Assembly (NCBI GenBank): GCA_900315735.1
Contig: ONAD01000009.1
Coordinates: forward strand, 34,217 to 98,216
Length of the DNA stretch: 64,000 nt
Direction: 5' to 3'
From: an uncultured Lachnospiraceae bacterium
Lineage (GTDB): Bacteria; Bacillota; Clostridia; Lachnospirales; Lachnospiraceae
The position numbers were made by a program, and so were the translations under genes. The notes under the pieces were generated by a model that made no database searches, had not been told where the DNA came from, and saw only the letters and a program-made list of their open reading frames with translations. Shown here piece by piece: positions 9,291-17,772 of this stretch (position 1 is its first letter; the number at the start of each line of letters is the position of its first letter).

Positions 9291-9307
9291 CTCTTCTTCC
9301 TCCTGTC

Positions 9308-9598
9308 TTATACCGCATGCAAAATCATGCGTTCCCGATATACCACTTCCATATGGTCTAATACTCTTCTCGCCCGCTGATACTGGTTATAATGTGTGCT
9401 GATAACGCAGACTTCCTTTGCCCCATTATAAGCAACTCTCTTATAAAATGGAACTCTCACCCAGTTCTGTGTAAATGGAATCTCATGACTTACCAAAGTC
9501 CGCATCATCTGACTGCTGACTCTGGCATTGGTAGTTCTGCATAATTCCACATCCCGGTCAATATTTTTCCCCATGGTCTTCGGTTTGTTCTTCTTCAT
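9308..9598 (-). CDS. Hypothetical basic protein in the XRE operon
   Basis: This 96-residue protein was not recognised. It is basic, with many Arg, Tyr and Met residues (RARRVLDHMEVVYRERM) and no membrane segment. It sits 19 bases downstream of the XRE gene and 17 bases upstream of the acidic 132-residue protein. A basic and an acidic small protein following an autoregulated XRE repressor resemble a toxin-antitoxin layout, but no known toxin fold motif is visible, so this is inference only. Confidence 0.72.
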   Translation of the reverse strand: MKKNKPKTMGKNIDRDVELCRTTNARVSSQMMRTLVSHEIPFTQNWVRVPFYKRVAYNGAKEVCVISTHYNQYQRARRVLDHMEVVYRERMILHAV

Positions 9599-9617
9599 AA
9601 TAATACCCTGTCTCCTT

Positions 9618-9851
9618 CTATTTGTCCATAATCTGAATCTCGACGGTCTTTCCCAGACAGCCTGCTACCTTAACCAGAAAATCCAGACTGGGATTATATC
9701 TTCCGCTCTCCAATCTGGAAATATTGGATTTCTTCGTGCCTGCCCGCTCCGCAAGCACTTCCTGGGTAATATGCTGTTCCTTTCGCACCGCCTTCAACTG
9801 ACGCACCACTTCTGAACGCGTCGACTGCTCTCTGCTCTTATTCTTCTCCAT
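9618..9851 (-). CDS. XRE-family helix-turn-helix regulator
   Basis: This 77-residue protein is essentially one HTH_3 domain: LKAVRKEQHITQEVLAERAG, then TKKSNISRLESGRYNPSLDF as the recognition part, then LVKVAGCLGK. The start has GAGGTGAGAA directly before it. The promoter upstream contains a perfect 18-base palindrome between the -35 and -10 boxes, so the protein probably represses its own operon. Two unknown small proteins follow with gaps under 20 bases. Confidence 0.92.
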   Translation of the reverse strand: MEKNKSREQSTRSEVVRQLKAVRKEQHITQEVLAERAGTKKSNISRLESGRYNPSLDFLVKVAGCLGKTVEIQIMDK

Positions 9852-9874
9852 TTCTCACCTCAACAACTGCCTCT

Positions 9875-9904
9875 ATGTTATCATATATGATAACTTTTTG
9901 TCAA
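9875..9904 (-). promoter_or_regulatory. Promoter with palindromic operator for the XRE operon
   Basis: On the minus strand TTGACA (9899-9904) is followed after 18 bases by TAACAT (9875-9880). The perfect palindrome GTTATCATATATGATAAC (9877-9894) fills the spacer and overlaps the -10 box, where a bound repressor would block RNA polymerase. Confidence 0.85.
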
Positions 9905-9907
9905 CGA

Positions 9908-9934
9908 AAAAAGAGCCTAAAAAAGGCTCTTTTG
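9908..9934 (-). terminator. Terminator after the MATE exporter gene
   Basis: AAAAGAGCC and GGCTCTTTT form a stem around a short TTTTTTA loop just past the MATE stop codon. The stem is symmetrical, so it could stop transcription from either side. Confidence 0.8.
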
Positions 9935-9937
9935 GCA

Positions 9938-11308
9938 CTATCCTTCTATCTGACGCAGCACCTTGCGGAACTGGAAATAGAAAAGTATGGATGTAAAACT
10001 TACCGCCAGCACATCGGCTACCGGCTCTGCCATATAAACTGCCATTGCCTGATTTCCGGTTAAAATGCGCGGCATAATATAAATGAGAGGCAGTAATAAT
10101 ACGAATTTACGCATGACTGCTACAATAATGGAAGACACTGCTTTTCCCAGTGAAGTAAATGCCATCTGACACGCCATCTGGATTCCGAATATCATAATTG
10201 CCATAAGATAAATCCGGAGTGCATTTCCCGTATATGCAATCAGTGCCGCATCTGAGGTAAACATGGCTGCAAATGCTCTTGGGAATGCCATCACAAGTGC
10301 CCACAAAACAAAAGAAAATCCAACATCAATTTTCAATAGTAAAAAATAGGCTTCTTTTACCCTGTCTGCTCTTTTTGCTCCATAATTGTAGCTGATAATC
10401 GGCTGTGCGCCCTGACCCAAGCCCTGTAAAGGAAGTAGTGCAAACTGCATGACACTGGTTAATATGGTCATGGCTCCTACTGCCATATCTCCACCATATC
10501 GTAACAATGAAGAATTAAAGCAGACCGAAATCACACTCTCGCTTGCCTGCATAATAAACATCGCTGTTCCAAGTGCAATACTCGGCAGAATAATATTTGC
10601 CTGCAATATCATATTTTTTCCTTTCAGGCGAAGATGCGTCTTCTTTCCACATAAAAAAGCCAGCACCCAGATACAGGAACATGCCTGAGAAAGAACTGTT
10701 GCCAGTGCCGCTCCTTTTACACCCATGCCCAAACCAAAGATAAATACCGGATCCAGTGCAATATTAATTACTGCGCCAATCAGCACGGAAAGCATACCGG
10801 TTTTGGCAAATCCCTGCGCCGTAATAAATGCATTCATCCCCAGGGTCAGCTGCACAAAAATCGTTCCTATGGCATAAATATTCATATAATCAGTAGCAAA
10901 GGAAATCGTATTTTCGCTGGCTCCAAATGCCAGAAGAAAGCCCCTGTTTCCCGCCAGCAGAAATGCAGTCAGTATCAGTGATACAATAATCTGGGTGCAA
11001 AAACAGTTCCCCAGCGTTTTTTCCGCCTTGTCCTTCTCTCCTTTTCCCATAAATATGGTCGCTCTTGGTGCACCGCCATTGCTAATCAGTGCTGCAAACG
11101 CAGATACTACCATAATCAGCGGCATGCATACACCGACTCCGGTCAGTGCCATTGCTCCATCTCCCGGGATATGCCCGATATACATACGGTCCACGATGTT
11201 ATACATCATATTAATCAACTGGGCTGCAACGGTAGGCAATGCCAGCTTTAATAACAGCTTTCCTACCGGTTCTGTTTCCAAAAATGTTCTGTCATTGGTC
11301 TGTTCCAT
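9938..11308 (-). CDS. MATE family multidrug/cation exporter
   Basis: This 456-residue integral membrane protein has about 12 hydrophobic helices. It starts MEQTNDRTFLETEPVGKLLL and contains LALPTVAAQLINMMYNIVDR and YIGHIPGDGAMALTGVGVCM, hallmark N-terminal motifs of DinF/NorM-type MATE proteins. The second half repeats the fold (LPLQGLGQGAQPIISYNYGA). The frame is open upstream through the tRNA gene, but AAGGAG six bases before ATG 11306-11308 fixes the start. Family members exchange Na+ or H+ for drugs or metabolites. The substrate here is unknown. Confidence 0.95.
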   Translation of the reverse strand: MEQTNDRTFLETEPVGKLLLKLALPTVAAQLINMMYNIVDRMYIGHIPGDGAMALTGVGVCMPLIMVVSAFAALISNGGAPRATIFMGKGEKDKAEKTLGNCFCTQIIVSLILTAFLLAGNRGFLLAFGASENTISFATDYMNIYAIGTIFVQLTLGMNAFITAQGFAKTGMLSVLIGAVINIALDPVFIFGLGMGVKGAALATVLSQACSCIWVLAFLCGKKTHLRLKGKNMILQANIILPSIALGTAMFIMQASESVISVCFNSSLLRYGGDMAVGAMTILTSVMQFALLPLQGLGQGAQPIISYNYGAKRADRVKEAYFLLLKIDVGFSFVLWALVMAFPRAFAAMFTSDAALIAYTGNALRIYLMAIMIFGIQMACQMAFTSLGKAVSSIIVAVMRKFVLLLPLIYIMPRILTGNQAMAVYMAEPVADVLAVSFTSILFYFQFRKVLRQIEG

Positions 11309-11337
11309 GTGATTCTCCTTACCTTCTATTTGCGTAA

Positions 11338-11370
11338 CTACGAGAAACACGCTTGACGAGTTTCTCACTA
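11338..11370. repeat. Short dispersed hairpin element, copy 1
   Basis: ACTACGAGAAACACGCTT followed by GACGAGTTTCTC forms a GAGAAAC/GTTTCTC hairpin. A closely related copy lies at 19568-19600. Both are intergenic. Confidence 0.6.
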
Positions 11371-11377
11371 CTCGCGT

Positions 11378-11410
11378 AAAAAAAGAACCGACCAGTGGTC
11401 GATTCTTTTC
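11378..11410 (-). terminator. Terminator after tRNA-Leu
   Basis: On the minus strand GAATCGACC pairs with GGTCGGTTC around ACT and is followed by seven T. It lies between the tRNA and the MATE gene. Confidence 0.8.
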
Positions 11411-11421
11411 TAAAATGTTAA

Positions 11422-11504
11422 TGCCGGCAGCGGGACTTGAACCCGCACGTGGTTGCCCACAACAGATTTTGAGTCTGCCTCGTCTGCCATTCCGACACGC
11501 CGGC
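11422..11504 (-). tRNA. tRNA-Leu (anticodon CAA)
   Basis: The 83-nt gene folds as a class II tRNA. The acceptor stem is GCCGGCG with TGCCGGC plus discriminator A. The D arm contains GGAATGGCAGAC, the anticodon loop is CTCAAAA with CAA at 34-36, the variable arm is TGTGGGCAACCAC, and the T arm GCGGGTTCAAGTCCCGC is present. The 3' CCA is not encoded. It reads UUG leucine codons. Confidence 0.97.
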
Positions 11505-11568
11505 ATTTATTCGGTTCTGTCGAACCGAACAAATGAAAGTTTATCATATTTTCTATTAGATTGCAAGT

Positions 11569-12849
11569 TTATTTTTCCGGCTCTTTCATATTTTTCAAAA
11601 TGTCAAAGCAGTCAAATGTTGCAAAGTAATCCTTCGGTGTTTCTGCACGACGGATAAGCTGTACAGAGCCGTCTTCCTTCAGAAGTAACTCAGCGGATTT
11701 TAATTTACCGTTGTAGTTATACCCCATGGAATAACCATGTGCTCCGGTATCATGAATTACCAGATAATCGCCCATGTCAATCTTCGGTAACATACGGTCT
11801 ACGGCAAATTTATCATTGTTCTCACAAAGAGAACCGGTTACATCATATTTGTGGTCGCATACGCTGTTGTCCTTGCCCAGTACGGTGATGTGATGATATG
11901 CACCATACATTGCAGGACGCATCAGGTTTACTGCACAGGCATCCACACCAATGTATTCCTTGTGTGTATGTTTCTCATGAATTGCCTGAGTTACAAGACA
12001 TCCATAAGGTGCTAACATGAAACGGCCCATCTCAGTATAGATAGCTACATCGCCCATACCTGCCGGAACTAAAATCTCATCATAAACCTTGTGTACGCCT
12101 TCGCCGATAACACGGATGTCGTTTGGCTCCTGATCTGGTGTATAGTTCACACCAACTCCACCGGAAAGATTGATAAAGCTGATATGGCAGCCTACTTCTT
12201 CTTTTAATTTAACAGCTACTTCAAAAAGCTGTTTTGCAAGCATTGGATAATACTCATTGGTTACGGTATTACTTGCTAAGAATGCATGAATACCAAAATT
12301 CTTTACACCTTTTTCTTTTAAAATCTTAAAGCCTTCAAATAACTGCTCGGTTGTAAATCCGTATTTTGCATCTCCCGGGTTATCCATGATTCCGTTGCTC
12401 ATCTTGAACACTCCGCCCGGATTGTATCTGCAGCTGATGGTCTCCGGAATCTTACCGATTGTCTTCTCTAAGAAGTCGATATGGGTAAAGTCATCCAGGT
12501 TGATGATTGCGCCAATCTTATCTGCAAATTTGTATTCATATGCAGGTGTGTCATTGGAAGAAAACATAATATGCTTTCCGTCAAAGCCCTGGGAATCAGC
12601 TAACATCAGCTCTGTCTGGGATGCACAGTCGCAGCCACAGTCATACTCTTTTAAAATATTTAAGATAAATGGGTTCGGAGTTGCCTTTACTGCAAAATAC
12701 TCACGAAATCCCGGATTCCATGCAAATGCTTCTTTTACTGCCTTTGCATTTTCACGAATGCCCTTTTCATCATAAAGGTGAAACGGGGTTGGATATGTCT
12801 TTACAATTTCTTCAATCTGTTCTTTTGTCACAAATGGTTCTTTCTTCAT
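11569..12849 (-). CDS. lysA: Diaminopimelate decarboxylase
   Basis: This PLP enzyme decarboxylates meso-diaminopimelate to L-lysine, the last lysine step. Of its 426 residues, the N-terminal alanine-racemase-like barrel has the PLP lysine in FAVKATPNPF. The glycine-rich phosphate site is LSGGVGVNY, and the C-terminal sheet domain has the GSLCENNDKFA active-site cysteine motif and HDTGAHGYSMGYNYNG. It is monocistronic with its own strong promoter, away from the dapA/dapB pair at 28-29 kb. No lysine riboswitch precedes it. It belongs to the longer, divergent LysA group common in Clostridia. Confidence 0.93.
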   Translation of the reverse strand: MKKEPFVTKEQIEEIVKTYPTPFHLYDEKGIRENAKAVKEAFAWNPGFREYFAVKATPNPFILNILKEYDCGCDCASQTELMLADSQGFDGKHIMFSSNDTPAYEYKFADKIGAIINLDDFTHIDFLEKTIGKIPETISCRYNPGGVFKMSNGIMDNPGDAKYGFTTEQLFEGFKILKEKGVKNFGIHAFLASNTVTNEYYPMLAKQLFEVAVKLKEEVGCHISFINLSGGVGVNYTPDQEPNDIRVIGEGVHKVYDEILVPAGMGDVAIYTEMGRFMLAPYGCLVTQAIHEKHTHKEYIGVDACAVNLMRPAMYGAYHHITVLGKDNSVCDHKYDVTGSLCENNDKFAVDRMLPKIDMGDYLVIHDTGAHGYSMGYNYNGKLKSAELLLKEDGSVQLIRRAETPKDYFATFDCFDILKNMKEPEK

Positions 12850-12884
12850 AATAGTTAGTCTCCTTCACGCCTCAGCTAAGTAGT

Positions 12885-12913
12885 ATTCTAAAATTCCAAC
12901 TGTGACTTGTCAA
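12885..12913 (-). promoter_or_regulatory. Sigma-A promoter of lysA
   Basis: TTGACA (12908-12913) and TAGAAT (12885-12890) are separated by exactly 17 bases on the minus strand, with the lysA start 35 bases downstream of the -10 box. Confidence 0.85.
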
Positions 12914-12929
12914 CCCGTCAATGTAATTT

Positions 12930-14990
12930 TTATGCATTTTCCGTGTTGCGTGGAAAGGTCAGTGTCACCTTAAAGAAATCTCCATCCACTAACAAATGGA
13001 AGCTTCCATGCATAAGCTCTGTCAGACTCTGGGCAATGGACAATCCAAGACCGCTGCCTTCCGTATTTCTGGAGCTGTCGCCCCGGACAAAACGCTCCTG
13101 CAGTTCTTCTCCCGTCATATGCAAAGGACTCTTGGAAATATTTCGAAATACAATGGAAACATTTCTCTCATCCTGCTCTAAGTCAAGATAAACTCTGGTT
13201 CCCGGCTGTGCATATTTATAAATATTATTCAAAAGATTATCAAAAACTCTCCATAGATGTCTTCCGTCTGCCAGAACAGAAAGTTCTTCTTCGGGATGGT
13301 GAATCACAAGTTCTAAATTCTTTGCCTGCAGCCGTTCCTCATATTCGCCTGCTGCCTGTGTCAGCAATACCTCCGGCACACATTTTTCCCAGTTGACCTT
13401 TAACACACCGGAAGATGCCTTGGATGCTTCAATTAAATCTTCAATTAATTTCTTTAAGCGGGCAGATTGACGTGTCAGCACCTCTAAGTACTCCTGCACT
13501 TTTGGATTTTCCACATCCTCTTTTGTCAGTAAATCCACATAATTAATAATAGAAGTAAGCGGTGTTTTAATATCATGGGATACATTGGTGATAAGCTCTG
13601 TTTTAAAATGCTCGCTCTTCATCCGCTCATCCAGCGCCGTCTGCATTCCGCTTCCAATCTGATTCAGATGTTCCGCATAATTTTTGAATTCTCTATGCAT
13701 ATGGCTGGTGTCCATCTGATAATCATAGTCACCCTCTGCAATCTTCTCACCGCCCTGTTTCAACTGGTTAAGATTTGCCAGTATGATGCAGAATATCAGG
13801 AAAAGTGCTGCCTTTTCTACCAGAAATACCAGGAAAATCCCCTCCCAGTTGTAACTGTCTTCTAACATCAGAACACCGATAAATTCTATTAAGGTAATGC
13901 CCAGCGCAATAAATACGCCCTTATAAATAAATGGCATGTGCTTTTTAATATAAGAAAGTGCCTGTTTCAGCCATTTTACAAACCGACAGAGCAGCGTGTT
14001 GCTCCACAGCGTCTTTGTCTTATGCCTTACTGAGCAGCTCATGAGAAATGCCAAAAGCAGAGCCGCTGTCAATACTGCCAATATCACAATGGCAACAAGG
14101 GAGCCTATGTTCGTTCCGTAAAATCCCCATATGCTTCCAAGAACTCCTGCCACACAGGCTTCAACAATATAAAGCATCAGCCCATAGAGTTCCAGTGGAA
14201 TCTTATCGATAAAACTTCTCTGTATCCTGCCCTCTTCATCCGTCTTTCCGGCAGTCCGTATCAGAGAAACCATTAAAATAACTGCTCCAATTGTACTTAC
14301 TGCAAGTACCGCAAATATTGCGTAGCGGACCTTATATGCAAAATCAATATATTTCATTTTAAAATACAAATCATCATGATAAGTCAAATCCCGCAATGGG
14401 AAGAATGCCACTGCATAAATATCACCTCTTGAAAGATTTGCATCCTGTTTTTCCACTTCCGTAAACATCTGCTCCGGACTGTTTAAAACATCTATGGAGA
14501 TTCCCGGATAGCAATAACTGTCATATTTCCCCACGATTGCCATGTATTCCGGAATGACGCTTCCCAAGTCTCCATTTTCTATGGTACAGATTCGTTCCAC
14601 GGAAGTATCTACACTCTTTTTAAATACATAAAAATTAAAGTTCGTCTCATCAGCCAGACTATATGCATAAGACCGTGCATCCTCATAGGCAAAATCTTCT
14701 GATGCACTATAGGTTTTTAAACCCTCTGATGTTTCCGTACTGCTTCCATAGGTTACCGTTTCATCAGCTGCCTCTATATCATAATTTACAAATCCCGAAA
14801 AAATTTCTGCTGCCAGATATGAGCCAATCTGCTCCCGATAGTCTGCCTCCGTTTCCTCCTGACTATTTCGATAGATCTGGCTGTCTATCATTTCCAGCGT
14901 AAATACTGCAGATAAAAATGCAATTGAAGTCAGTAAAATAAATGCAATGACTGCGCTTGCTCTTCTGATGCCTCTTTTTTTCTTTTTCAT
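12930..14990 (-). CDS. Membrane sensor histidine kinase
   Basis: The 686-residue protein begins with a membrane helix (about 12-34) after a basic MKKKKRGIRRA start. An extracytoplasmic sensor region (about 35-220) follows, then several further membrane helices between about 222 and 405. After a HAMP-like linker, the HisKA H-box ELITNVSHDIKTPLTSIINY is near residue 475, followed by a HATPase domain with N-box and GSGLGLSIAQSL. It overlaps the response regulator gene by four bases. The multi-helix sensor region suggests envelope sensing, but the signal is unknown. Confidence 0.94.
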   Translation of the reverse strand: MKKKKRGIRRASAVIAFILLTSIAFLSAVFTLEMIDSQIYRNSQEETEADYREQIGSYLAAEIFSGFVNYDIEAADETVTYGSSTETSEGLKTYSASEDFAYEDARSYAYSLADETNFNFYVFKKSVDTSVERICTIENGDLGSVIPEYMAIVGKYDSYCYPGISIDVLNSPEQMFTEVEKQDANLSRGDIYAVAFFPLRDLTYHDDLYFKMKYIDFAYKVRYAIFAVLAVSTIGAVILMVSLIRTAGKTDEEGRIQRSFIDKIPLELYGLMLYIVEACVAGVLGSIWGFYGTNIGSLVAIVILAVLTAALLLAFLMSCSVRHKTKTLWSNTLLCRFVKWLKQALSYIKKHMPFIYKGVFIALGITLIEFIGVLMLEDSYNWEGIFLVFLVEKAALFLIFCIILANLNQLKQGGEKIAEGDYDYQMDTSHMHREFKNYAEHLNQIGSGMQTALDERMKSEHFKTELITNVSHDIKTPLTSIINYVDLLTKEDVENPKVQEYLEVLTRQSARLKKLIEDLIEASKASSGVLKVNWEKCVPEVLLTQAAGEYEERLQAKNLELVIHHPEEELSVLADGRHLWRVFDNLLNNIYKYAQPGTRVYLDLEQDERNVSIVFRNISKSPLHMTGEELQERFVRGDSSRNTEGSGLGLSIAQSLTELMHGSFHLLVDGDFFKVTLTFPRNTENA

Positions 14991-15685
14991 GGCGTGTTTC
15001 CTCTTTCCATCTTATAACCCTGTCCCCACACCACTTTTAAATATCGTGGATTTGCAGGGTCATACTCTAATTTTTCCCGAAGATGGCGAATATGCACTGC
15101 CACTGTACTTTCTGAGCCAAACGGCGCATCTTTCCATACTTTGCGATAGATATCCTTTGGAGAAAATACGACTCCGGGCTGTTCCATAAACAGTTTCAAA
15201 ATATCATACTCTGTAGGGGTAAGACTCACCGCATCTCCATCCAGCGTCACAACCTTGGCACTGTCATCTAATTCAATGCCACCGATGGCAAGAATCTTCT
15301 TTGTCATGTTTCCGCCTCCAAGCTGCATATAACGGCGCAGCTGGGATTTTACTCTTGCCTGAACCTCCACCGGATTAAAAGGCTTGGTAATATAATCATC
15401 CGCTCCGACCATAAGTCCTAAAACTTTATCGTTGTCTTCACTTTTTGCAGTCAGGAAAATTACAGGGACATTGCTGTTCTCACGAATCTTCACCATAGCC
15501 TGGATGCCGTCCATTTCCGGCATCATAATATCCATGAGCACAAGATGTATCTCTGTTTTCTGCATCATTTCAATCGCTTCCCGACCGTTATAAGCCTCGT
15601 AAATTCCATATCCATCCGATGCAAGGTAGATTTTTAACGCGGATACAATATCCGGTTCGTCATCACATATCAATATGTTATACAT
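14987..15685 (-). CDS. OmpR/PhoB-type response regulator
   Basis: The receiver domain (residues 1-118) has acidic D8/D9, the phosphoacceptor D52 in LVLMDIMMPEMDG, and the K of FLTAKSEDNDK. A winged-helix trans-activation domain follows (about 135-230, with DSAKVVTLDGDAVSLTPTEY and the VAVHIRHLREKL recognition helix). It is translationally coupled to the downstream kinase by a four-base ATGA overlap. Its promoter carries three TTAAAG boxes that could be its own binding sites. Target genes cannot be inferred. Confidence 0.96.
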   Translation of the reverse strand: MYNILICDDEPDIVSALKIYLASDGYGIYEAYNGREAIEMMQKTEIHLVLMDIMMPEMDGIQAMVKIRENSNVPVIFLTAKSEDNDKVLGLMVGADDYITKPFNPVEVQARVKSQLRRYMQLGGGNMTKKILAIGGIELDDSAKVVTLDGDAVSLTPTEYDILKLFMEQPGVVFSPKDIYRKVWKDAPFGSESTVAVHIRHLREKLEYDPANPRYLKVVWGQGYKMERGNTP

Positions 15686-15714
15686 TTTCTTTTCCCCTTT
15701 CCAAGTACACCATT

Positions 15715-15771
15715 ATTGTATCGAATGAACCTTTAAGAACCAAGGCACCAAGTCTTTAAGATTTCTTTAAC
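15715..15771 (-). promoter_or_regulatory. Promoter with three direct TTAAAG boxes for the two-component genes
   Basis: On the minus strand -35 TTGGTT (15738-15743) and -10 TACAAT (15715-15720) are 17 bases apart. CTTTAA-type boxes on the plus strand at 15731, 15754 and 15765 are spaced 23 and 11 bases apart, close to two turns and one turn of DNA. This fits dimeric OmpR-type regulator binding. Confidence 0.6.
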
Positions 15772-15772
15772 A

Positions 15773-16108
15773 TCACGCAAATACTGTCTGTATCAACACC
15801 ATATAAAGCACGGTTCCCACACCAATGCTCAGTAAATTATTTCTTTTCCACACATGTAAAACGATAACTACGAAAATTGCAATAAATTCCGGCAATCCAA
15901 ACGGGAACTTCACTACATTTACTGCCTTTAAGCAATAGATAACAAGCATTCCCACAACTGCAGGCGGCAGCACTTTTCCAAGATATTTTACGATTTCCGG
16001 GATTTCCTTTTTTCCACTGAATAATACAAATGGAATTGCTCTTGTTGTAAATACAACCAATCCACAAACCACAATAATTAATAACGATCTTTCCACACTA
16101 ATCGGCAT
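15773..16108 (-). CDS. azlD: Branched-chain amino acid export subunit AzlD
   Basis: This 111-residue protein has three to four hydrophobic helices. It starts MPISVERSLLIIVVCGLVVF and contains TTRAIPFVLFSGKKEIPEIV, typical of AzlD. It is the small partner of AzlC, and the pair exports branched-chain amino acids or analogues. Its start overlaps the end of azlC by 11 bases. Confidence 0.92.
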   Translation of the reverse strand: MPISVERSLLIIVVCGLVVFTTRAIPFVLFSGKKEIPEIVKYLGKVLPPAVVGMLVIYCLKAVNVVKFPFGLPEFIAIFVVIVLHVWKRNNLLSIGVGTVLYMVLIQTVFA

Positions 16109-16814
16109 TTTCCACTACCTCCTTTTCTTCCATCACCTTACGACCGGATAACAGAATTATCATAATGCAAATCATGGATGGCAGTATGAAATTATCACTG
16201 CCAAAGATAAGCAGGCAGATAAGGGAGGCTGCAATTCCAGTCAGTGCCGGCAAATGATTCTTGCTGGTGAGCCACTGCTCCACAAAAATTACGACAAACA
16301 ATGCTGTCATGGCAAAATCAATTCCCGTTGTGTCAAACGGAATCAGCGTTCCTGCAATGGCTCCGATGGCAGAGCCAATAATCCAGTAAAGCTGGTCTAA
16401 CAACGCAATGGAAAATAAGAACTTATGCTCATCCACGCCCTCCGGCACTTTTGTAATAAAGAATAAAGAATATGTCTCGTCTGTCAGGGAAAAAATCATA
16501 TATAACTTCTTTTTTCCCATATCACGGAATCTTTCGATTAAAGACAGTCCATAAAAGACATGTCTGATATTTACCATAAATTCCAAAAATATAATCTGCA
16601 GGAAACTGACTCCCGGTGCAAAGAAATTGACTGCCAGATACTGTCCGCTTCCGGCATACACTAAGATACTCATCAAGATTGCCCAAAGGAAATTATATCC
16701 TTTCTCCTGATACATCACACCAAATGCAATTCCTATAAAAAGATAACCCGTCAATACCGGTATCGTATACGGAAATGCCGCTTTTACTGCTTTGACATAA
16801 CCATTTTGTTTCAT
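16098..16814 (-). CDS. azlC: Branched-chain amino acid permease AzlC
   Basis: This 238-residue membrane protein has the AzlC signature region: AFPYTIPVLTGYLFIGIAFG, then GSGQYLAVNFFAPGVSFLQI and NIRHVFYGLSL. It forms a two-gene operon with azlD and is divergent from the lytic transglycosylase gene at 16993. Family members export leucine, isoleucine, valine or toxic analogues. Substrate preference cannot be read from the sequence. Confidence 0.94.
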   Translation of the reverse strand: MKQNGYVKAVKAAFPYTIPVLTGYLFIGIAFGVMYQEKGYNFLWAILMSILVYAGSGQYLAVNFFAPGVSFLQIIFLEFMVNIRHVFYGLSLIERFRDMGKKKLYMIFSLTDETYSLFFITKVPEGVDEHKFLFSIALLDQLYWIIGSAIGAIAGTLIPFDTTGIDFAMTALFVVIFVEQWLTSKNHLPALTGIAASLICLLIFGSDNFILPSMICIMIILLSGRKVMEEKEVVENAD

Positions 16815-16992
16815 TTTATAATCCTTCTTTCTAATTCGCCCTTTCTACATCAAACACAATAACTCTACAATATGAGACTTCAAAAAACAAGTTTTTTATG
16901 CTATACTATCATAAATTGTAATTTTAACACACAATTTGGAATTCATATCCTGATATGGAAAAGAGTTTCAGATTATGAAAGGAGTTCTATCC

Positions 16993-17670
16993 ATGCAAAT
17001 CGACCCGATTACCGCTGCGCTTGGAAGTACAGCTGCTTCCACCACCTCTGTAAACGGTGTAAATAATTTTGAATCCTATTTAAATAATGCAAGCAACAAT
17101 TCCCTTGCATCTATTTTTCAAAAAGCTGCTGATACCTATGGTGTCTCTGTTTCTCTTCTGACTGCCATGGCAAAGCAGGAATCTAATTTTCAGGCAAATG
17201 CCACTTCCAAATCAGGTGCCATGGGCATCATGCAATTAATGCCTTCCACTGCTTCCTATTTTGGCTGTACTGACCCTTATGACCCGGAGCAGAATATCAT
17301 GGCAGGCGCCAAATATATCAGCGAACTTCTAGACAAATACAATGGAGATACTTCCCTTGCTCTTGCCGCTTACAATGCCGGCAGTGGCAATGTAGCCAAA
17401 TACGGTGGAATTCCTCCCTTTAAAGAAACCCAGAATTATGTAGCCAAAATTACCGGCTATATGCAGGAAGGTGTCACTCTTCCTGACGGAACTGCCGTTG
17501 CCGCAAACACAAGCAGCAATGCCACTTCCACTTCCGGCACTGTAGATAATTCCCTTTTTGTCAGCCAGTGGGATTCCCTTGAACAGGATGCCCTGCAGGA
17601 TATTCTCGACCGCTTCTTTAATTACGATGATTATTTACGGTTTTTGAATATGTTTATGAAATTTATGTAA
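16993..17670 (+). CDS. Lytic transglycosylase, SLT domain
   Basis: This 225-residue protein cleaves peptidoglycan glycan strands by family homology. The SLT domain (about 40-150) has the catalytic glutamate in MAKQESNFQANATSKSGAMG, followed by GIMQLMPSTA and LALAAYNAGSGNVAKYGGIP. AAAGGAG eight bases upstream supports ATG 16993-16995. No signal peptide is visible at the N-terminus (MQIDPITAALGSTAASTTSV), unusual for a wall enzyme. This resembles flagellum-associated muramidases that leave by a specialised route. No flagellar genes are in the window. A Ser/Thr/Ala-rich linker and a Phe/Asp-rich tail follow the domain. Confidence 0.92.
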   Translation: MQIDPITAALGSTAASTTSVNGVNNFESYLNNASNNSLASIFQKAADTYGVSVSLLTAMAKQESNFQANATSKSGAMGIMQLMPSTASYFGCTDPYDPEQNIMAGAKYISELLDKYNGDTSLALAAYNAGSGNVAKYGGIPPFKETQNYVAKITGYMQEGVTLPDGTAVAANTSSNATSTSGTVDNSLFVSQWDSLEQDALQDILDRFFNYDDYLRFLNMFMKFM

Positions 17671-17688
17671 GATGAATATACAAAAATG

Positions 17689-17759
17689 CAACCCGGATAT
17701 TTGTTTCTTCCTAAAAAGCTTAGTTTTAGGGCAATGCAAATATCCGGGTTGTATTTTTT
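17689..17759 (+). terminator. Terminator after the lytic transglycosylase gene
   Basis: CAACCCGGATATTTG pairs with CAAATATCCGGGTTG, followed by TATTTTTT. The loop contains a second hairpin CCTAAAA..TTTTAGG. Confidence 0.9.
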
Positions 17760-17772
17760 GGGGGTCCTGGAT

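Noticed and set aside
11309..11506. N-terminal extension of the MATE gene
   Set aside because: It would translate through the tRNA-Leu gene and its terminator. AAGGAG marks the start at 11308.
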